DNA of 64,000 bases from CAYRXM01 sp964449465 (GCA_964449465.1 CAYVBK010000004.1:1-64000), one strand, 5' to 3'. Positions 1-8,848 are shown, counted from the stretch's first letter. The notes: generated by a model not told the origin, from the sequence alone. Numbers and translations: made by a program.

Positions 1-57
1 AACAAGTTCGGGGTTCCGGCATCCAGGGGGCATCCCGAACAAGTTCGGGGTTCCGGC
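1..57. repeat. Dispersed palindromic repeat, family A (two copies)
   Basis: Two copies of a short unit with core CCGAACAAGTTCGG followed by GGTTCCGGC. The first copy is cut by the window edge and the second lies at 34-57. The same unit, often inverted, recurs at about 3080-3116 and 4219-4280. It lies only between genes and has no coding potential. The half-sites are 2 nt apart, so it is not a LexA-type site. Confidence 0.8.
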
Positions 58-84
58 GTCCAAGTTGGCGTTCGCCCTCTCAGC

Positions 85-102
85 CCGACGCTTGAGCGTC
101 GG
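85..102. repeat. Dispersed palindromic repeat, family B
   Basis: Perfect 8+2+8 inverted repeat CCGACGCTTGAGCGTCGG. Related copies with the CCGACGCTaaAGCGTCGG core occur at 3140-3158, 9694-9717 and 31572-31613. The copies sit at gene ends, so they may act as REP-like or terminator-like elements. Confidence 0.75.
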
Positions 103-159
103 CCGGTTCAACCGACCAGTTCAACCAATGTGAGTTAGAAATTAAAAAGGAGCAGAGTG

Positions 160-1722
160 ATGAAACAATCGCGTTGCAGCGGTGTGCTGCTGCATCCCAC
201 CTGTTTTCCCGGCCGGTACGGCATCGGCGACCTGGGGCCAGAAGCCTATCGGTTCATTGATTTTCTGGTCGAGGCGCGGCAAAGCCTCTGGCAGGTGTTG
301 CCCCTGGGGCCTACGGGCTATGGCGATTCGCCCTATGCTTCGTTTTCCTCCCATGCCGGCAACCCTTTGCTCATTGACCTGGACGCGCTGCTCCATGAGG
401 GCGACCTGCAACCCCAGGATGTGGCCGCTTTTCCGGCCTTTCCGCCGCAGCGGGTAGACTTTGGTCCGCTGATCGAGGCCAAAATGCCCTTGCTGCGTCA
501 GGCTGCCGCCCGCTTTAAGCAAACCGCCTCACTGGAGCGGCAGCGGCATTTCGAGGCCTTTTGTGCGGCCAGGCAAAGCTGGCTGGATGATTATGCCCTG
601 TTCATGTCGCTCAAGGCGGTGCATCAAGGGGCCATGTGGAACACCTGGGAACTGGAGCTGATTCAACGCAAACCAGCGGTGCTGGCGCGTTGGCGCCGAG
701 AGCTGGCCCAAGACATTTATTTCCATAAATATACACAATTTATCTTTTTTGAGCAATGGACTGCGCTGCGCCGATATGCCAACGAGCGCGGCATCCGCAT
801 CATCGGCGACATTCCTATCTTTGTCGCCCCCGACAGCGCAGACGCCTGGTCTGCCCCCGATATTTTTTACATGGATCGCGAGGGGCAATTGACGGTGGTG
901 GCTGGCGTACCGCCCGATTATTTCAGCGCTACCGGGCAGCGTTGGGGCAACCCGCTGTATCGCTGGGATGTGCTGGCCGCCGACGGGTTTCGCTGGTGGA
1001 TCGAACGCATCCGCTCATCGCTGGACATGGTAGACATTTTGCGGATAGACCATTTTCGCGGATTTCAGGACTATTGGGAAATCCCGGCCACCGAACCGAC
1101 GGCGGTGCGTGGTTGCTGGCTGCCCGGCCCGGCCGATGCCTTTTTCGATGCTCTGCGCGAAGCATTGGGCAACGAACTGCCGATCATCGCCGAAGACCTG
1201 GGCATCATCACCGAACAGGTGCGGGCCTTGCGTCGGCGGGTAGGGCTGCCGGGCATGAAGGTGCTGCACTTTGCCTTTTCCGAAGACGCCGAACACGAAT
1301 ACCTGCCCCACAACTATACCTCGCCCGATTACGTGGTCTATTTAGGCACGCACGACAATGACACCACCATCGGCTGGTTCAAATCGCTGTCCGATGTGGA
1401 GCGTCGTTTTGCCTTGCGCTATTTGGGGCGCGATGGACACGACATTGTGTGGGATATGCTGCACCTGGCCTGGAGCAGCACGGCGCAGATAGCCATCGTC
1501 ACCGCCCAGGACCTGCTCAAGCTGGACGCCTGGGCGCGCATGAACACACCCGGCACGCTGGGCGGCAACTGGGCATGGCGATGCCTGCCCGGCGTGCTTC
1601 ATTCGGACATTGCCCGCTGGCTGGGCGAACTGACCGAAACCTTTGGCCGATGGCCCGGCGGGGTCAAACCCAAACCGGGTTTACTTTTAACCTCAAACCT
1701 GCAAGGAGAAGTGCTAGAATGA
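160..1722 (+). CDS. malQ: 4-alpha-glucanotransferase (amylomaltase, GH77)
   Basis: Transfers 1,4-alpha-glucan segments between maltooligosaccharides or to glucose; a cytosolic enzyme of maltodextrin and glycogen metabolism. The 520-residue length fits the bacterial GH77 family. Visible motifs are PLGPTGYGDSPY near the N-terminus, DIPIFVAPDSADAW, the nucleophile region LRIDHFRGF, the acid/base region PIIAEDLG and the substrate-binding THDND. ATG at 160 is preferred over GTG at 157 because AAGGAG (147-152) lies 7 nt upstream of it. The stop overlaps the next start as ATGA, so the gene is translationally coupled to two small unknown genes. The family is certain; the physiological donor is not visible from sequence. 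Confidence 0.97.
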   Translation: MKQSRCSGVLLHPTCFPGRYGIGDLGPEAYRFIDFLVEARQSLWQVLPLGPTGYGDSPYASFSSHAGNPLLIDLDALLHEGDLQPQDVAAFPAFPPQRVDFGPLIEAKMPLLRQAAARFKQTASLERQRHFEAFCAARQSWLDDYALFMSLKAVHQGAMWNTWELELIQRKPAVLARWRRELAQDIYFHKYTQFIFFEQWTALRRYANERGIRIIGDIPIFVAPDSADAWSAPDIFYMDREGQLTVVAGVPPDYFSATGQRWGNPLYRWDVLAADGFRWWIERIRSSLDMVDILRIDHFRGFQDYWEIPATEPTAVRGCWLPGPADAFFDALREALGNELPIIAEDLGIITEQVRALRRRVGLPGMKVLHFAFSEDAEHEYLPHNYTSPDYVVYLGTHDNDTTIGWFKSLSDVERRFALRYLGRDGHDIVWDMLHLAWSSTAQIAIVTAQDLLKLDAWARMNTPGTLGGNWAWRCLPGVLHSDIARWLGELTETFGRWPGGVKPKPGLLLTSNLQGEVLE

Positions 1723-2012
1723 CAAACCGCAAACTGGAAATGCTGGAATCGCTGCTGCACGCCTATGACGACATGATGGACAAGGTCTCTTCGGAAGAAT
1801 TTGCCGCCTCGGGGCTGTTTGCCATCTGGATGCAGCAAGTGGCTTCGGCCCTGCTGATCACCGACATGGAGTTTGAGCGACACGTTTGGGAAGATATTCG
1901 CAAGATCAAGGTGTCGCTGCACGAGCGGCCGGCCTTTGAAGCCTATGGCACGGGCATGCGCGCCTTGCTGTTGGGCATGATTTACAACGTGGAAAAAGGA
2001 GACAAGGAATGA
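1719..2012 (+). CDS. Small conserved protein of unknown function, paralogue 1
   Basis: A 97-residue soluble, helix-rich protein with no signal peptide, membrane segment or recognised domain. It starts within the malQ stop (ATGA) behind AAGGAG at 1703-1708, and its own stop overlaps the next start. It is clearly paralogous to the following gene: LFAIWMQQVASAL aligns with LLTAWLQQVTSAL, the pattern W-E-(D/E)-x-R-K-I-(K/Q)-V is shared, and both end in G-M-R-A-L-L-L-G / S-M-R-A-I-L-L-G followed by an EK-rich tail. Placement between malQ and an M55 peptidase suggests co-expression but gives no function. I do not recognise the family. Confidence 0.8.
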   Translation: MTNRKLEMLESLLHAYDDMMDKVSSEEFAASGLFAIWMQQVASALLITDMEFERHVWEDIRKIKVSLHERPAFEAYGTGMRALLLGMIYNVEKGDKE

Positions 2013-2296
2013 ACTATCAAAAGCAAATGCTGGAAACACTGGTCAAAGCCGGTGAGCTGCTCACCGACCAGGTGCCGCCGGAGCAGGTGATCGAGTCCAA
2101 TCTGCTCACCGCCTGGCTGCAACAGGTCACATCCGCGCTCAAGGCCGTCGGGCTGACCGATGGCCTGACCTTGTGGGAAGAAGCGCGCAAAATTCAGGTC
2201 AAAGTGGACAGCCCGGCCATGCTCTCGATCTATGCCATGTCTATGCGCGCCATTTTGTTGGGCCTGCTATACAAGATAGAAAAAGATGGATTATGA
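2009..2296 (+). CDS. Small conserved protein of unknown function, paralogue 2
   Basis: A 95-residue paralogue of the preceding gene, with the same predicted alpha-helical layout and conserved Trp, Lys and Arg positions. It overlaps the upstream gene by 4 nt and the downstream D-aminopeptidase by 4 nt, so four genes form one translationally coupled unit. No charged catalytic cluster, Cys pair or membrane segment is visible. Tandem paralogues this short often make a heterodimer, but that is only an inference here. Function unknown. Confidence 0.8.
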   Translation: MNYQKQMLETLVKAGELLTDQVPPEQVIESNLLTAWLQQVTSALKAVGLTDGLTLWEEARKIQVKVDSPAMLSIYAMSMRAILLGLLYKIEKDGL

Positions 2297-3072
2297 GAAT
2301 CTATATTATGACCGACCTGGAGGGCGTGGCCGGGGTGCAGCAGTGGCAGCAAACTCGCGAGTCGGGGCCGTCCAACCAACAGGCCATCCGCCTGCTCACC
2401 GCCGAGGTAAACGCGGTGGTCGAGGGCATTATGGACGCCGAGCCGCTGGCCGATATGATGGTGTGGGACGGTCACGGCAGCGGCGGCATTGATGTCGAAT
2501 ACCTCCATCCTGGGGCGCGGTTCATCCCGCACGGGCCGGTGGCGGTTCCCTATTTTCTGGACGAGGGGTTCGACGCCCTCTTTTTTGTCGGGCAGCATGC
2601 CATGGCCGGCACGCCCAACGCGCCGCTGAGCCATACCTATAGTTCGCGCACCATCGAGTATTATAAATTGAACGGCATCTTGATGGGAGAATTTGGCTGC
2701 CGCGCCGCCCTGGCCGGCAGCCTGAACATCCCGACCGTGTTCATTTCGGGCGATGACAAGGTGGTGGCCGAGGCGCGTGCCCTCATCCCCGGCATCTATG
2801 GGGCAGTGGTCAAAGAAGGGCGCGGCATCGAGTCGGCCATTCACCTGTCGCCGCTGCGCGCCCGCATGGTGTTGCGTCAGGTGGCCGCCGAGGCCACCCG
2901 ACACCTGGACCGCATCCCTCCGCTGATCATCCAGCCGCCGTTTGAGTTGGAAATTCGTCTGCTGCCCAACGTGGACATCACCGCCTACCGGCGCAGCCGC
3001 CAGTTTGAGCAGATTGATGAACGAACCTTTGTGATGCGCAGCGACAGCCTGAAGGAAATGGAAGCAATCTAG
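2293..3072 (+). CDS. M55 family D-aminopeptidase (DppA-like)
   Basis: A 259-residue zinc-dependent peptidase of the DppA family, which releases N-terminal D-amino acids from D-Ala-containing peptides and takes part in cell-wall peptide recycling. The N-terminus carries the metal-binding motif MTDLEGVAGV. WDGHGSGGID follows near residues 55-65 and FVGQHAMAGT near 105, with ISGDD further on, all typical of M55. ATG at 2293 overlaps the previous stop; a longer upstream frame is just an extension through the neighbouring gene. It is the last gene of the malQ unit and is followed by family A and B palindromes, so transcription may end there. The substrate is unproven. Confidence 0.9.
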   Translation: MRIYIMTDLEGVAGVQQWQQTRESGPSNQQAIRLLTAEVNAVVEGIMDAEPLADMMVWDGHGSGGIDVEYLHPGARFIPHGPVAVPYFLDEGFDALFFVGQHAMAGTPNAPLSHTYSSRTIEYYKLNGILMGEFGCRAALAGSLNIPTVFISGDDKVVAEARALIPGIYGAVVKEGRGIESAIHLSPLRARMVLRQVAAEATRHLDRIPPLIIQPPFELEIRLLPNVDITAYRRSRQFEQIDERTFVMRSDSLKEMEAI

Positions 3073-3079
3073 CAGTCTG

Positions 3080-3165
3080 CCGGAACCCCGAACTTGTTCG
3101 GGCCGAACTCGTTCGGAACACCCCGCCGGTTGAGCCGGTCCGACGCTAAAGCGTTGGGCTGAAAG
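3080..3165. repeat. Palindromic repeat cluster (families A and B)
   Basis: Holds an inverted family A unit (CCGAACTTGTTCGGG), a second similar palindrome (CCGAACTCGTTCGG, 3103-3116) and an imperfect family B stem (CCGACGCTAAAGCGTTGG). It lies between convergent dppA-like and cysE genes and may stop transcription from both sides. Confidence 0.75.
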
Positions 3166-3201
3166 TGCCTGGTTTGTTCGGGGACATCCCACTCGGTAGA
3201 G

Positions 3202-4107
3202 CTATTCATTGCCGTTCTTGATCATCGGCTCGGTTTGCGAGCGGGTGTTGTACACTTTGGAAAAAGGCGGCACCGAGCCGACCAGCCAGACGTTGCCGCC
3301 GATGATCGAGCCACGCCCCACCACTGTCTCTCCGCCCAGGATGGTCGCCCCCGAATAGATGGTCACATCGTCCTCGATGGTAGGATGCCGCTTGCGCCCT
3401 TGCAGACTTTTGGCCACGCTCAACGCCCCCAGCGTCACCCCCTGATAAATCTTGACCCGGTCGCCGATTTGGGTGGTCTCGCCGATCACCACACCGGTGC
3501 CATGGTCAATGAAAAACGAGCGGCCAATTTCGGCGCCTGGGTGAATGTCAATGCCGGTGCGGTGGTGGATGTATTCGCTCATAATGCGCGGCAAGAGCGG
3601 CACACCGCGCCGATACAGAAAATGGGCCACCCGATGCACCGATATGGCCGCAATGCTGGGATAGGCCAGGATCACCTCGTCTGCGCTGTTGGCCGCCGGA
3701 TCGCCTTCAAGGGCGGCCTGCACGTCCAGCAGCAAACTGGCGCGCAGATCGGGGATGGCCTGGAGCAGGGCCAGGGTGGTGTCTTGGGCGTCGGCTAGGC
3801 ACTCGCTTTGGCAGTCTGTGCGGCCACACTCCTGACATTCAAAGCAAAAGCAGCGTTTGATCTCTTCGCTGAGGTTCTTGTACAGCCAACTGATGCGTTC
3901 ACCGGTGGTAAAAGGCAAGGCTATGTCTTCGATGGCTGCTTCTTCATAATAGCCCGGAAACAAGACCATGCGCATGGTGTAAATGATGTCAATGATGCGC
4001 TGCTGCGAGGGCAGGTTCGAGCCGCTGGCGTGATTGATCCCGCCCATCGTTTGATACGAGTCCAGCACCTGGTGCACAATGTGGGTGATTTGTTTGGCGT
4101 TGGTCAT
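3202..4107 (-). CDS. cysE: Serine O-acetyltransferase (EpsC/CysE type)
   Basis: Acetyl-CoA:L-serine O-acetyltransferase, making O-acetylserine for cysteine synthesis in the cytosol. The 301 residues match the longer EpsC-like form with an N-terminal helical domain. The C-terminal left-handed beta-helix is obvious from hexapeptide repeats after residue about 170: HHRTGIDIHPGAEIG, FFIDHGTGVVIGET, VKIYQGVTLGALS, GRKRHPTIEDDVTIYSG. The active-site His residues lie in HRTGIDIHP and IDHGTGVVIGE. The chosen ATG at 4107 lies 10 nt from AGGAGG; an ATG three codons upstream is almost on top of that site. A four-Cys stretch (CFECQECGRTDCQSEC) near residues 85-100 is an unusual possible metal knuckle. 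No cysteine synthase gene adjoins it. Confidence 0.93.
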   Translation of the reverse strand: MTNAKQITHIVHQVLDSYQTMGGINHASGSNLPSQQRIIDIIYTMRMVLFPGYYEEAAIEDIALPFTTGERISWLYKNLSEEIKRCFCFECQECGRTDCQSECLADAQDTTLALLQAIPDLRASLLLDVQAALEGDPAANSADEVILAYPSIAAISVHRVAHFLYRRGVPLLPRIMSEYIHHRTGIDIHPGAEIGRSFFIDHGTGVVIGETTQIGDRVKIYQGVTLGALSVAKSLQGRKRHPTIEDDVTIYSGATILGGETVVGRGSIIGGNVWLVGSVPPFSKVYNTRSQTEPMIKNGNE

Positions 4108-4127
4108 TTTTGTCATTCCTCCTGACC

Positions 4128-4150
4128 GGGGCGGGTGCAAGACCCGCCCC
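4128..4150. repeat. Palindromic repeat, family C
   Basis: GGGGCGGGT-GCAAG-ACCCGCCCC, a 9-bp perfect stem. Related copies of the (G)GGGCAGG...CCTGCCCC type lie at 14852-14880, 50230-50251, 53219-53276 (inside a gene), 55633-55653 and 57470-57491. It lies just upstream of the cysE ribosome-binding site. Confidence 0.75.
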
Positions 4151-4218
4151 TACATTACCTGACAATTGGGTTGGATCATATCATCGTTGGGTGGGTTTGT
4201 CAATGCAATCTTGAGGAT

Positions 4219-4290
4219 GCCGGAATCCCGAACTTGTTCGGGAACCCCCCGCTCGAGAATGTCGAAAGCCCACACTCGTTCGGGATTCCG
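4219..4290. repeat. Palindromic repeat, family A
   Basis: Holds CCGGAATCCCGAACTTGTTCGGG-type palindrome sequence and a second degenerate half (CACTCGTTCGGGATTCCG). The stretch separates cysE from the end of the efflux operon. No gene is seen between 4108 and 4302. Confidence 0.65.
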
Positions 4291-4302
4291 ACGACCACCT
4301 TC

Positions 4303-5691
4303 TTATGGTGCAATCTGCACCGATACGGTCATGCCCCAGCGCAGCCGCTCCTGGTCGGCGGTCGGTTCGACATCCAAAATCACCTCATAGACCACATCGC
4401 CGCGATAGTTGCCGCTGCGCAGGGCGATCTCGGTCACTGTGCCGACCAGAACCCAATCGGGCAGCGCGTCGGGGCGCAGCGTGGCTGGCTGCCCCACCTG
4501 CACCCGCGTCATGCCCAACTCGGTCAGGTCGGTGGTGCGCACCTGGAGCCGGTTCAGGTCTGCGATGATCATCAACACCTGTCCGGCGGCCACGCGATCC
4601 CCACTTTGCACATCTATTTGCGCTACCACCCCGTCAAACGGCGCGATCAAGCGGGCGTCTTGAATCTGCCTGGCGATCTGGGCCACGGTCAGGCGTGCCT
4701 GCTCTACCGCCGCCTGAGCCTGGGCGATCTGCGCCGCCGATGGCGCATCGCGGTAAGGATTGTCGTCCTTTTCCAGCGCGGCCAGGCTTTGACGTGCCTC
4801 TTCCACCTGGTTTTCCAGGATGCGCAAGGTGATGGTGTAGGCCTGTTGGGCGGCCAATGCCTGAGCATATCCGGCCTCGGCCTCGTCTACCTGCGCGGAC
4901 AGCAGGCTCAGTCCCAGATCGTGTGCCTGCTGCGCGGCGCGCGCTTGATCCAGCCGCGCCTGCGCTGCCCGATAGTTGAGCTGCGCCTGTTCAAGCTGCC
5001 TGGCCCAACCGTCGCGGATTTTGACATCTTCCCAGGAGCGATCCAGAGCCTTGTTGTATTCGTCTTGGGTGCTGTTCAAGGCAATGCGCGCCCGCTCCAG
5101 TTCGATTTGCGCCAGGGCAATGGCGGTCGTCGGGGCGGCGGCCTGCGTCTGCGCCAGAGCCAGCCGCGCCTGCGCCACCCGCGATTGGGCCGCTGCCAAC
5201 GCGGCGTCGGGGGACTGGACGCGCCCCTGCTCCAACTGCAACTCGCGCTGAGCCAGCCAGGATCGGGCCTGCGCCAACCGGTCGGTGTGCGCCTTGTCGG
5301 CGCGGGCGGTTGTGGCAGCGCCGACACCGTCAAGCAACTGTTGCAAAGCAGCCTGCCGGGCCATCACATTTTGCTCTGCTCCGGCCAACGCCAGTTCCAG
5401 GTCGGCGGTGTCCAGGCGAGCCAACAGATCGCCGGCCTGCACTGACTGTCCGGCCTGCACCGGTATATCCATCACCTGACCGGGCAGCCCCAGGCTCAAA
5501 GCGCGCCACCGCGCCGGCCAGATCGTGCCTTCGGCCATGATCATATTCTCGTCCTGGCGAACCGGCCGGGCCAGAGCAGGGTTGTGCTGGTCGGAGGCGT
5601 TGGCCGCGCTGCACCCTACCAGCAAAGCAATCAACACAAACAGCACTGCCCATTTTGTCCAATACCTGATTTTCCTGATTATTTGCTTCAT
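4303..5691 (-). CDS. HlyD/MacA-type membrane fusion lipoprotein
   Basis: Periplasmic adaptor of an ABC efflux or lipoprotein-release system. The 462-residue protein begins with a basic segment, a hydrophobic helix and lipobox LLVGCSAA (Cys near residue 27), so it is a lipid-anchored exported protein. A lipoyl-like half follows (VMDIPVQAGQSVQAGDLLA), then a long Ala/Gln-rich coiled coil of about 250 residues, then the second lipoyl half (APFDGVVAQIDVQSGDRV) and a beta-barrel. ATG at 5691 is chosen because AAAGGA lies upstream and the signal peptide starts there. It is the last gene of an operon with an FtsX-fold permease and two ATPases, which fits a MacA-like role. The substrate is unknown. 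Confidence 0.9.
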   Translation of the reverse strand: MKQIIRKIRYWTKWAVLFVLIALLVGCSAANASDQHNPALARPVRQDENMIMAEGTIWPARWRALSLGLPGQVMDIPVQAGQSVQAGDLLARLDTADLELALAGAEQNVMARQAALQQLLDGVGAATTARADKAHTDRLAQARSWLAQRELQLEQGRVQSPDAALAAAQSRVAQARLALAQTQAAAPTTAIALAQIELERARIALNSTQDEYNKALDRSWEDVKIRDGWARQLEQAQLNYRAAQARLDQARAAQQAHDLGLSLLSAQVDEAEAGYAQALAAQQAYTITLRILENQVEEARQSLAALEKDDNPYRDAPSAAQIAQAQAAVEQARLTVAQIARQIQDARLIAPFDGVVAQIDVQSGDRVAAGQVLMIIADLNRLQVRTTDLTELGMTRVQVGQPATLRPDALPDWVLVGTVTEIALRSGNYRGDVVYEVILDVEPTADQERLRWGMTVSVQIAP

Positions 5692-5771
5692 CGTGACACA
5701 TTCCTTTCTGTTTATATGCTGACTGGCACGAAGGCGTGCCAGACTCTTCACCCGGCGGCGTTCCCCATTTC

Positions 5772-8180
5772 TCATTCATAGGCCAGAATCTCGCGCACAG
5801 TGAGTTGCGAGGCCCGCCGTGCCGGCAGTGCGCTGGACCACGCGCTGAGGACGATCACCAGGACCAGCCACAGCCCCACACCACCCAGCGACAGGTCAAA
5901 GATCAGCGGCGCGCCCATAAGAGTGCGGCCAATGGCGTCGCCTAACAATCGGCCCAGCGGCGCCGATAGCACCGCCCCCAATGCCCAGCTCAATACGCCG
6001 ATGGCAACCCCCTCGCGGATGAACACCAGGGCTACACTGCGCCCCGATGCGCCGATGGCCCGCAGCACGCCGATCTCTCGGGTTCGCTCCAGCACATTGA
6101 TGCTCATCGAGCCAGCCAATCCCAGTCCACCTACCACCGCCAGCAACACGGCCATAATCAGCAGCAACACAATAATGATGTTAAAGGATGCCTGCGCTTC
6201 TTCTCGCTCATTGGCGATGGTCTGCACATCGCCGACATGGATGCCGTTCCGCTCCAATTGCGCCTCGACCAAAATCGCCATTTGTTTGTGCTGCGCTTTC
6301 AGGTCAGGATCGAGTGCCACCAGTACCGCGCCGGCCTGCCCGGCCTGCCTGATGGTGCGGGCCAAAGGCTCATAGTTGACATAGGCCATCGGCGCCATCA
6401 TGCCCATGCACACGCCCACCACTCGATACGACTGCTCGCGCCCCATCACTTTGAGGATCACCGGATCGCCCGGGCGGATGTCTGGCTCTTTTTGGGTCAG
6501 GATGGTGTTGATCACCAGCGCATTTTCGTCGTCGGGCAGCAGCCAGCGCCCTTGCACTATCGAGGGCGACAGGGCCAGGTTCGAGTCGGCGCGCGGCGCA
6601 AACAGCATAATCGTCTCGCTCTCGTCGCCGTTGGGGCGAAGGCGACGGGCCGGCAGTTGAAACCATACATCAGCCTGAGCCACACCAGGCGTCTGCTGCG
6701 CCTGCGCCATCACCCGCTCGGCGCGATAAGGCCGGGTCAGAGTCAGAGCAATGTCAAAATTCCACCAACGCAAAACGTCATCCAACGAACGGGTCAGTGA
6801 GGTCTGCACGCTCAACACCCCCATAAAGATGGCCCCGCCCAATGTCAATGTGATCAAAGTCAAGGCCAGGCGTGCTTGATTGCGAAACGTGTTGCGAATA
6901 GACAGCAGCAGCGGTCGGCTCAACACCCGGCGGACAAACCACAGATTGGCTCCAGATAGCAGGCGATCCAACGGGCCGGCGCGTCGGCTCGCGTTGGCCT
7001 GATAGCCCACTCGCATGGCCTCGGCTGCGGCGATGTGCAGGTTCGACCAGAGCATCGGCAGCGAGGCCAGCGTCGGGGTCAACAGAGCTACGACCACCTG
7101 AATGGCGACGGCCCACAGCGGTACATCCGGTTGTCGCAGATCAAAGTTGAACAGGCTGGCGATAAAACGGCTCAGGGCGCGGGCGCCGATCACGCCGAGC
7201 GGCGCAGCCAGCAGCAGGGCCAGTATTCCATACACTGTCACCATCAGCAGGTATATGCCGACCATTTGTGCAGTGTCGGCCCCCACCGCCTTGATCACCC
7301 CGATCTGCCGCTTTTGTTGGGTCAGCAGCGCAGAAACGGTATTGATGATCAAAAAGATGCTCAAGAACAGGGCCAGCACCCCCAATACGCCCATCAAGAG
7401 CAGGATGGCCTGCAAAATGTCATCCAATGGCAGCATGCCCGGTTCGACGCTGACCGTCGCCGGGATGGTCAAGCCGTTTTTCTCGGCCTTGCTTTTGACC
7501 TGATTGATTGTCTGCTGAACGGCGGTCTTGGGATCGGCCCCGGCCGGCAGGGCAGCCACGATGTGCAGTTCGTTCAGGCCGTGCGGCTCACCCAGCCAGG
7601 CCAGCGTCTCCATCGTGATGTATCCATACGGCGTACCGTCAAATTGCGCCGGCACCTGGGCCAGGTCGTGCACCACGCCGACCACCGGCAGATCAAACCA
7701 ACGGTCGCCGGGCAGTTCGATGCTCAATGTGTCGCCGATCTGCACGCCCAGCAGTGACAGAGCCGATCTCTCGATCAACACCGCCCGGTCGGGCGGCGGC
7801 CAGCTACCGCTGATGGGGCGAATTTTGTCTACGCGCATGTGATCATAGTCTTCTACGGCAAACAGGCGCAGCGAAATTTGCCCCTGCCCCACCGCAGCGC
7901 GCACGTCGAGAGTGCGGCGAGCATCCACCAGGGCAACCTGGGGCATACCGGCTACTGCGCGCACAAAGGCCTGATCGAACGGCTGAATGGTGCGCACAAT
8001 TCCGTTTGATGGAGCAATCTCGGCAAAACTGCGCGCCATCTCGGTAGACAGGATCGTCCGTGCGCTGATGATTGCCCCGACCGCAAACAGCCCTACGGCA
8101 ATGGACAGCACGATCAGGATCGTGCGCGTCTTGTTGTTCCACAAATCGTTCCACACTTTGTATAGCCTTGTATCGTACAT
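5772..8180 (-). CDS. MacB/FtsX-type ABC transporter permease
   Basis: An 802-residue inner-membrane permease with two FtsX-like domains. The first membrane helix (about residues 18-40, TRTILIVLSIAVGLFAVG) is followed by a large extracytoplasmic MacB-PCD-like domain, then a helix cluster (about 265-370). A second long extracytoplasmic segment follows, then a final FtsX cluster with the typical LERTREIGVLRAIGAS motif and three helices at the C-terminus. ATG at 8180 lies just after the ATPase stop with an AGGTGA site. The ATPase is encoded separately, as in LolCDE and many Gram-positive and Chloroflexota exporters. The adaptor gene follows after 80 nt. It probably exports a peptide, antibiotic or lipoprotein. 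Confidence 0.92.
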   Translation of the reverse strand: MYDTRLYKVWNDLWNNKTRTILIVLSIAVGLFAVGAIISARTILSTEMARSFAEIAPSNGIVRTIQPFDQAFVRAVAGMPQVALVDARRTLDVRAAVGQGQISLRLFAVEDYDHMRVDKIRPISGSWPPPDRAVLIERSALSLLGVQIGDTLSIELPGDRWFDLPVVGVVHDLAQVPAQFDGTPYGYITMETLAWLGEPHGLNELHIVAALPAGADPKTAVQQTINQVKSKAEKNGLTIPATVSVEPGMLPLDDILQAILLLMGVLGVLALFLSIFLIINTVSALLTQQKRQIGVIKAVGADTAQMVGIYLLMVTVYGILALLLAAPLGVIGARALSRFIASLFNFDLRQPDVPLWAVAIQVVVALLTPTLASLPMLWSNLHIAAAEAMRVGYQANASRRAGPLDRLLSGANLWFVRRVLSRPLLLSIRNTFRNQARLALTLITLTLGGAIFMGVLSVQTSLTRSLDDVLRWWNFDIALTLTRPYRAERVMAQAQQTPGVAQADVWFQLPARRLRPNGDESETIMLFAPRADSNLALSPSIVQGRWLLPDDENALVINTILTQKEPDIRPGDPVILKVMGREQSYRVVGVCMGMMAPMAYVNYEPLARTIRQAGQAGAVLVALDPDLKAQHKQMAILVEAQLERNGIHVGDVQTIANEREEAQASFNIIIVLLLIMAVLLAVVGGLGLAGSMSINVLERTREIGVLRAIGASGRSVALVFIREGVAIGVLSWALGAVLSAPLGRLLGDAIGRTLMGAPLIFDLSLGGVGLWLVLVIVLSAWSSALPARRASQLTVREILAYE

Positions 8181-8182
8181 TT

Positions 8183-8848
8183 TCACCTGACCTCGCCATC
8201 GTGCAACGTGACCGTTCGTCCTGCCCAAACGCCAGCCAGTTTGAGATCGTGCGTTGCCATCAAGATGGTCTTGCCTTGAGCGGCCAGCGATGCAAAAATT
8301 TTCAACACCGCCGCAGCGGTCTGCGAATCCAGGCTGCCGGTCGGCTCGTCGGCCACGATCAGCGGCGGATCATTGGCCAGGGCGCGGGCAATGGCCACTC
8401 GCTGCTGCTGTCCACCCGACACAGCCGAGGGACGCTTGTGGGCATGGCCGGCAATTTCGACCAGATCCAGCAGGTGCATGGCTCGTTCGCGGCGTTGGCG
8501 CGGCGACAAATAGTCAGCCAGGTCCATTGGTAGCAGCACATTTTGCAGCACCGTCAGAGAAGGCAGCAGCTCAAAAGTCTGAAACACCACCCCCACTGTT
8601 CGCCGTCGCCAGCGCGCCGCTCGATCCGTGCTCAGTTGATGAACCGGCGCGCCGCTCACCCAGACCTGGCCTCTGGTTATGCGGTCGAGGCCAGCAATCA
8701 TGTTGATCAGGGTGGTCTTGCCTGCGCCCGATTTGCCGGCGACGATCAGAAATTCGCCGGCCGACACGTTCAGGTCAATGCCCTTGAGTGCAATCACGTC
8801 ACCGGCAGGTCCGGCATAGGTTTTGGTGAGCTGGCAGAGTTGAATCAT
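8183..8848 (-). CDS. ABC transporter ATP-binding protein (LolD/MacB type), second copy
   Basis: A 221-residue cytosolic ATPase that powers the adjacent FtsX-type permease. The motifs are complete: Walker A GKSGAGKTT (about residues 38-46), signature VSGGQQQRVAIARAL, Walker B LIVADEPTGSLDS with the catalytic Glu, and H-loop MATHD. Its start overlaps the preceding ATPase gene by 4 nt (ATGA), and 2 nt separate its stop from the permease start. It resembles its upstream neighbour strongly, so the pair probably arose by tandem duplication. Whether they form a heterodimer or alternate is not visible. Confidence 0.93.
   Translation of the reverse strand: MIQLCQLTKTYAGPAGDVIALKGIDLNVSAGEFLIVAGKSGAGKTTLINMIAGLDRITRGQVWVSGAPVHQLSTDRAARWRRRTVGVVFQTFELLPSLTVLQNVLLPMDLADYLSPRQRRERAMHLLDLVEIAGHAHKRPSAVSGGQQQRVAIARALANDPPLIVADEPTGSLDSQTAAAVLKIFASLAAQGKTILMATHDLKLAGVWAGRTVTLHDGEVR

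Noticed and set aside
34..57. CCGAACAAGTTCGG units as LexA/SOS boxes.
   Set aside because: The half-sites are 2 nt apart instead of 4, there are many copies at gene ends, and none overlaps a promoter. They fit a REP-like family. Only 13637-13650 has the correct spacing and promoter context.
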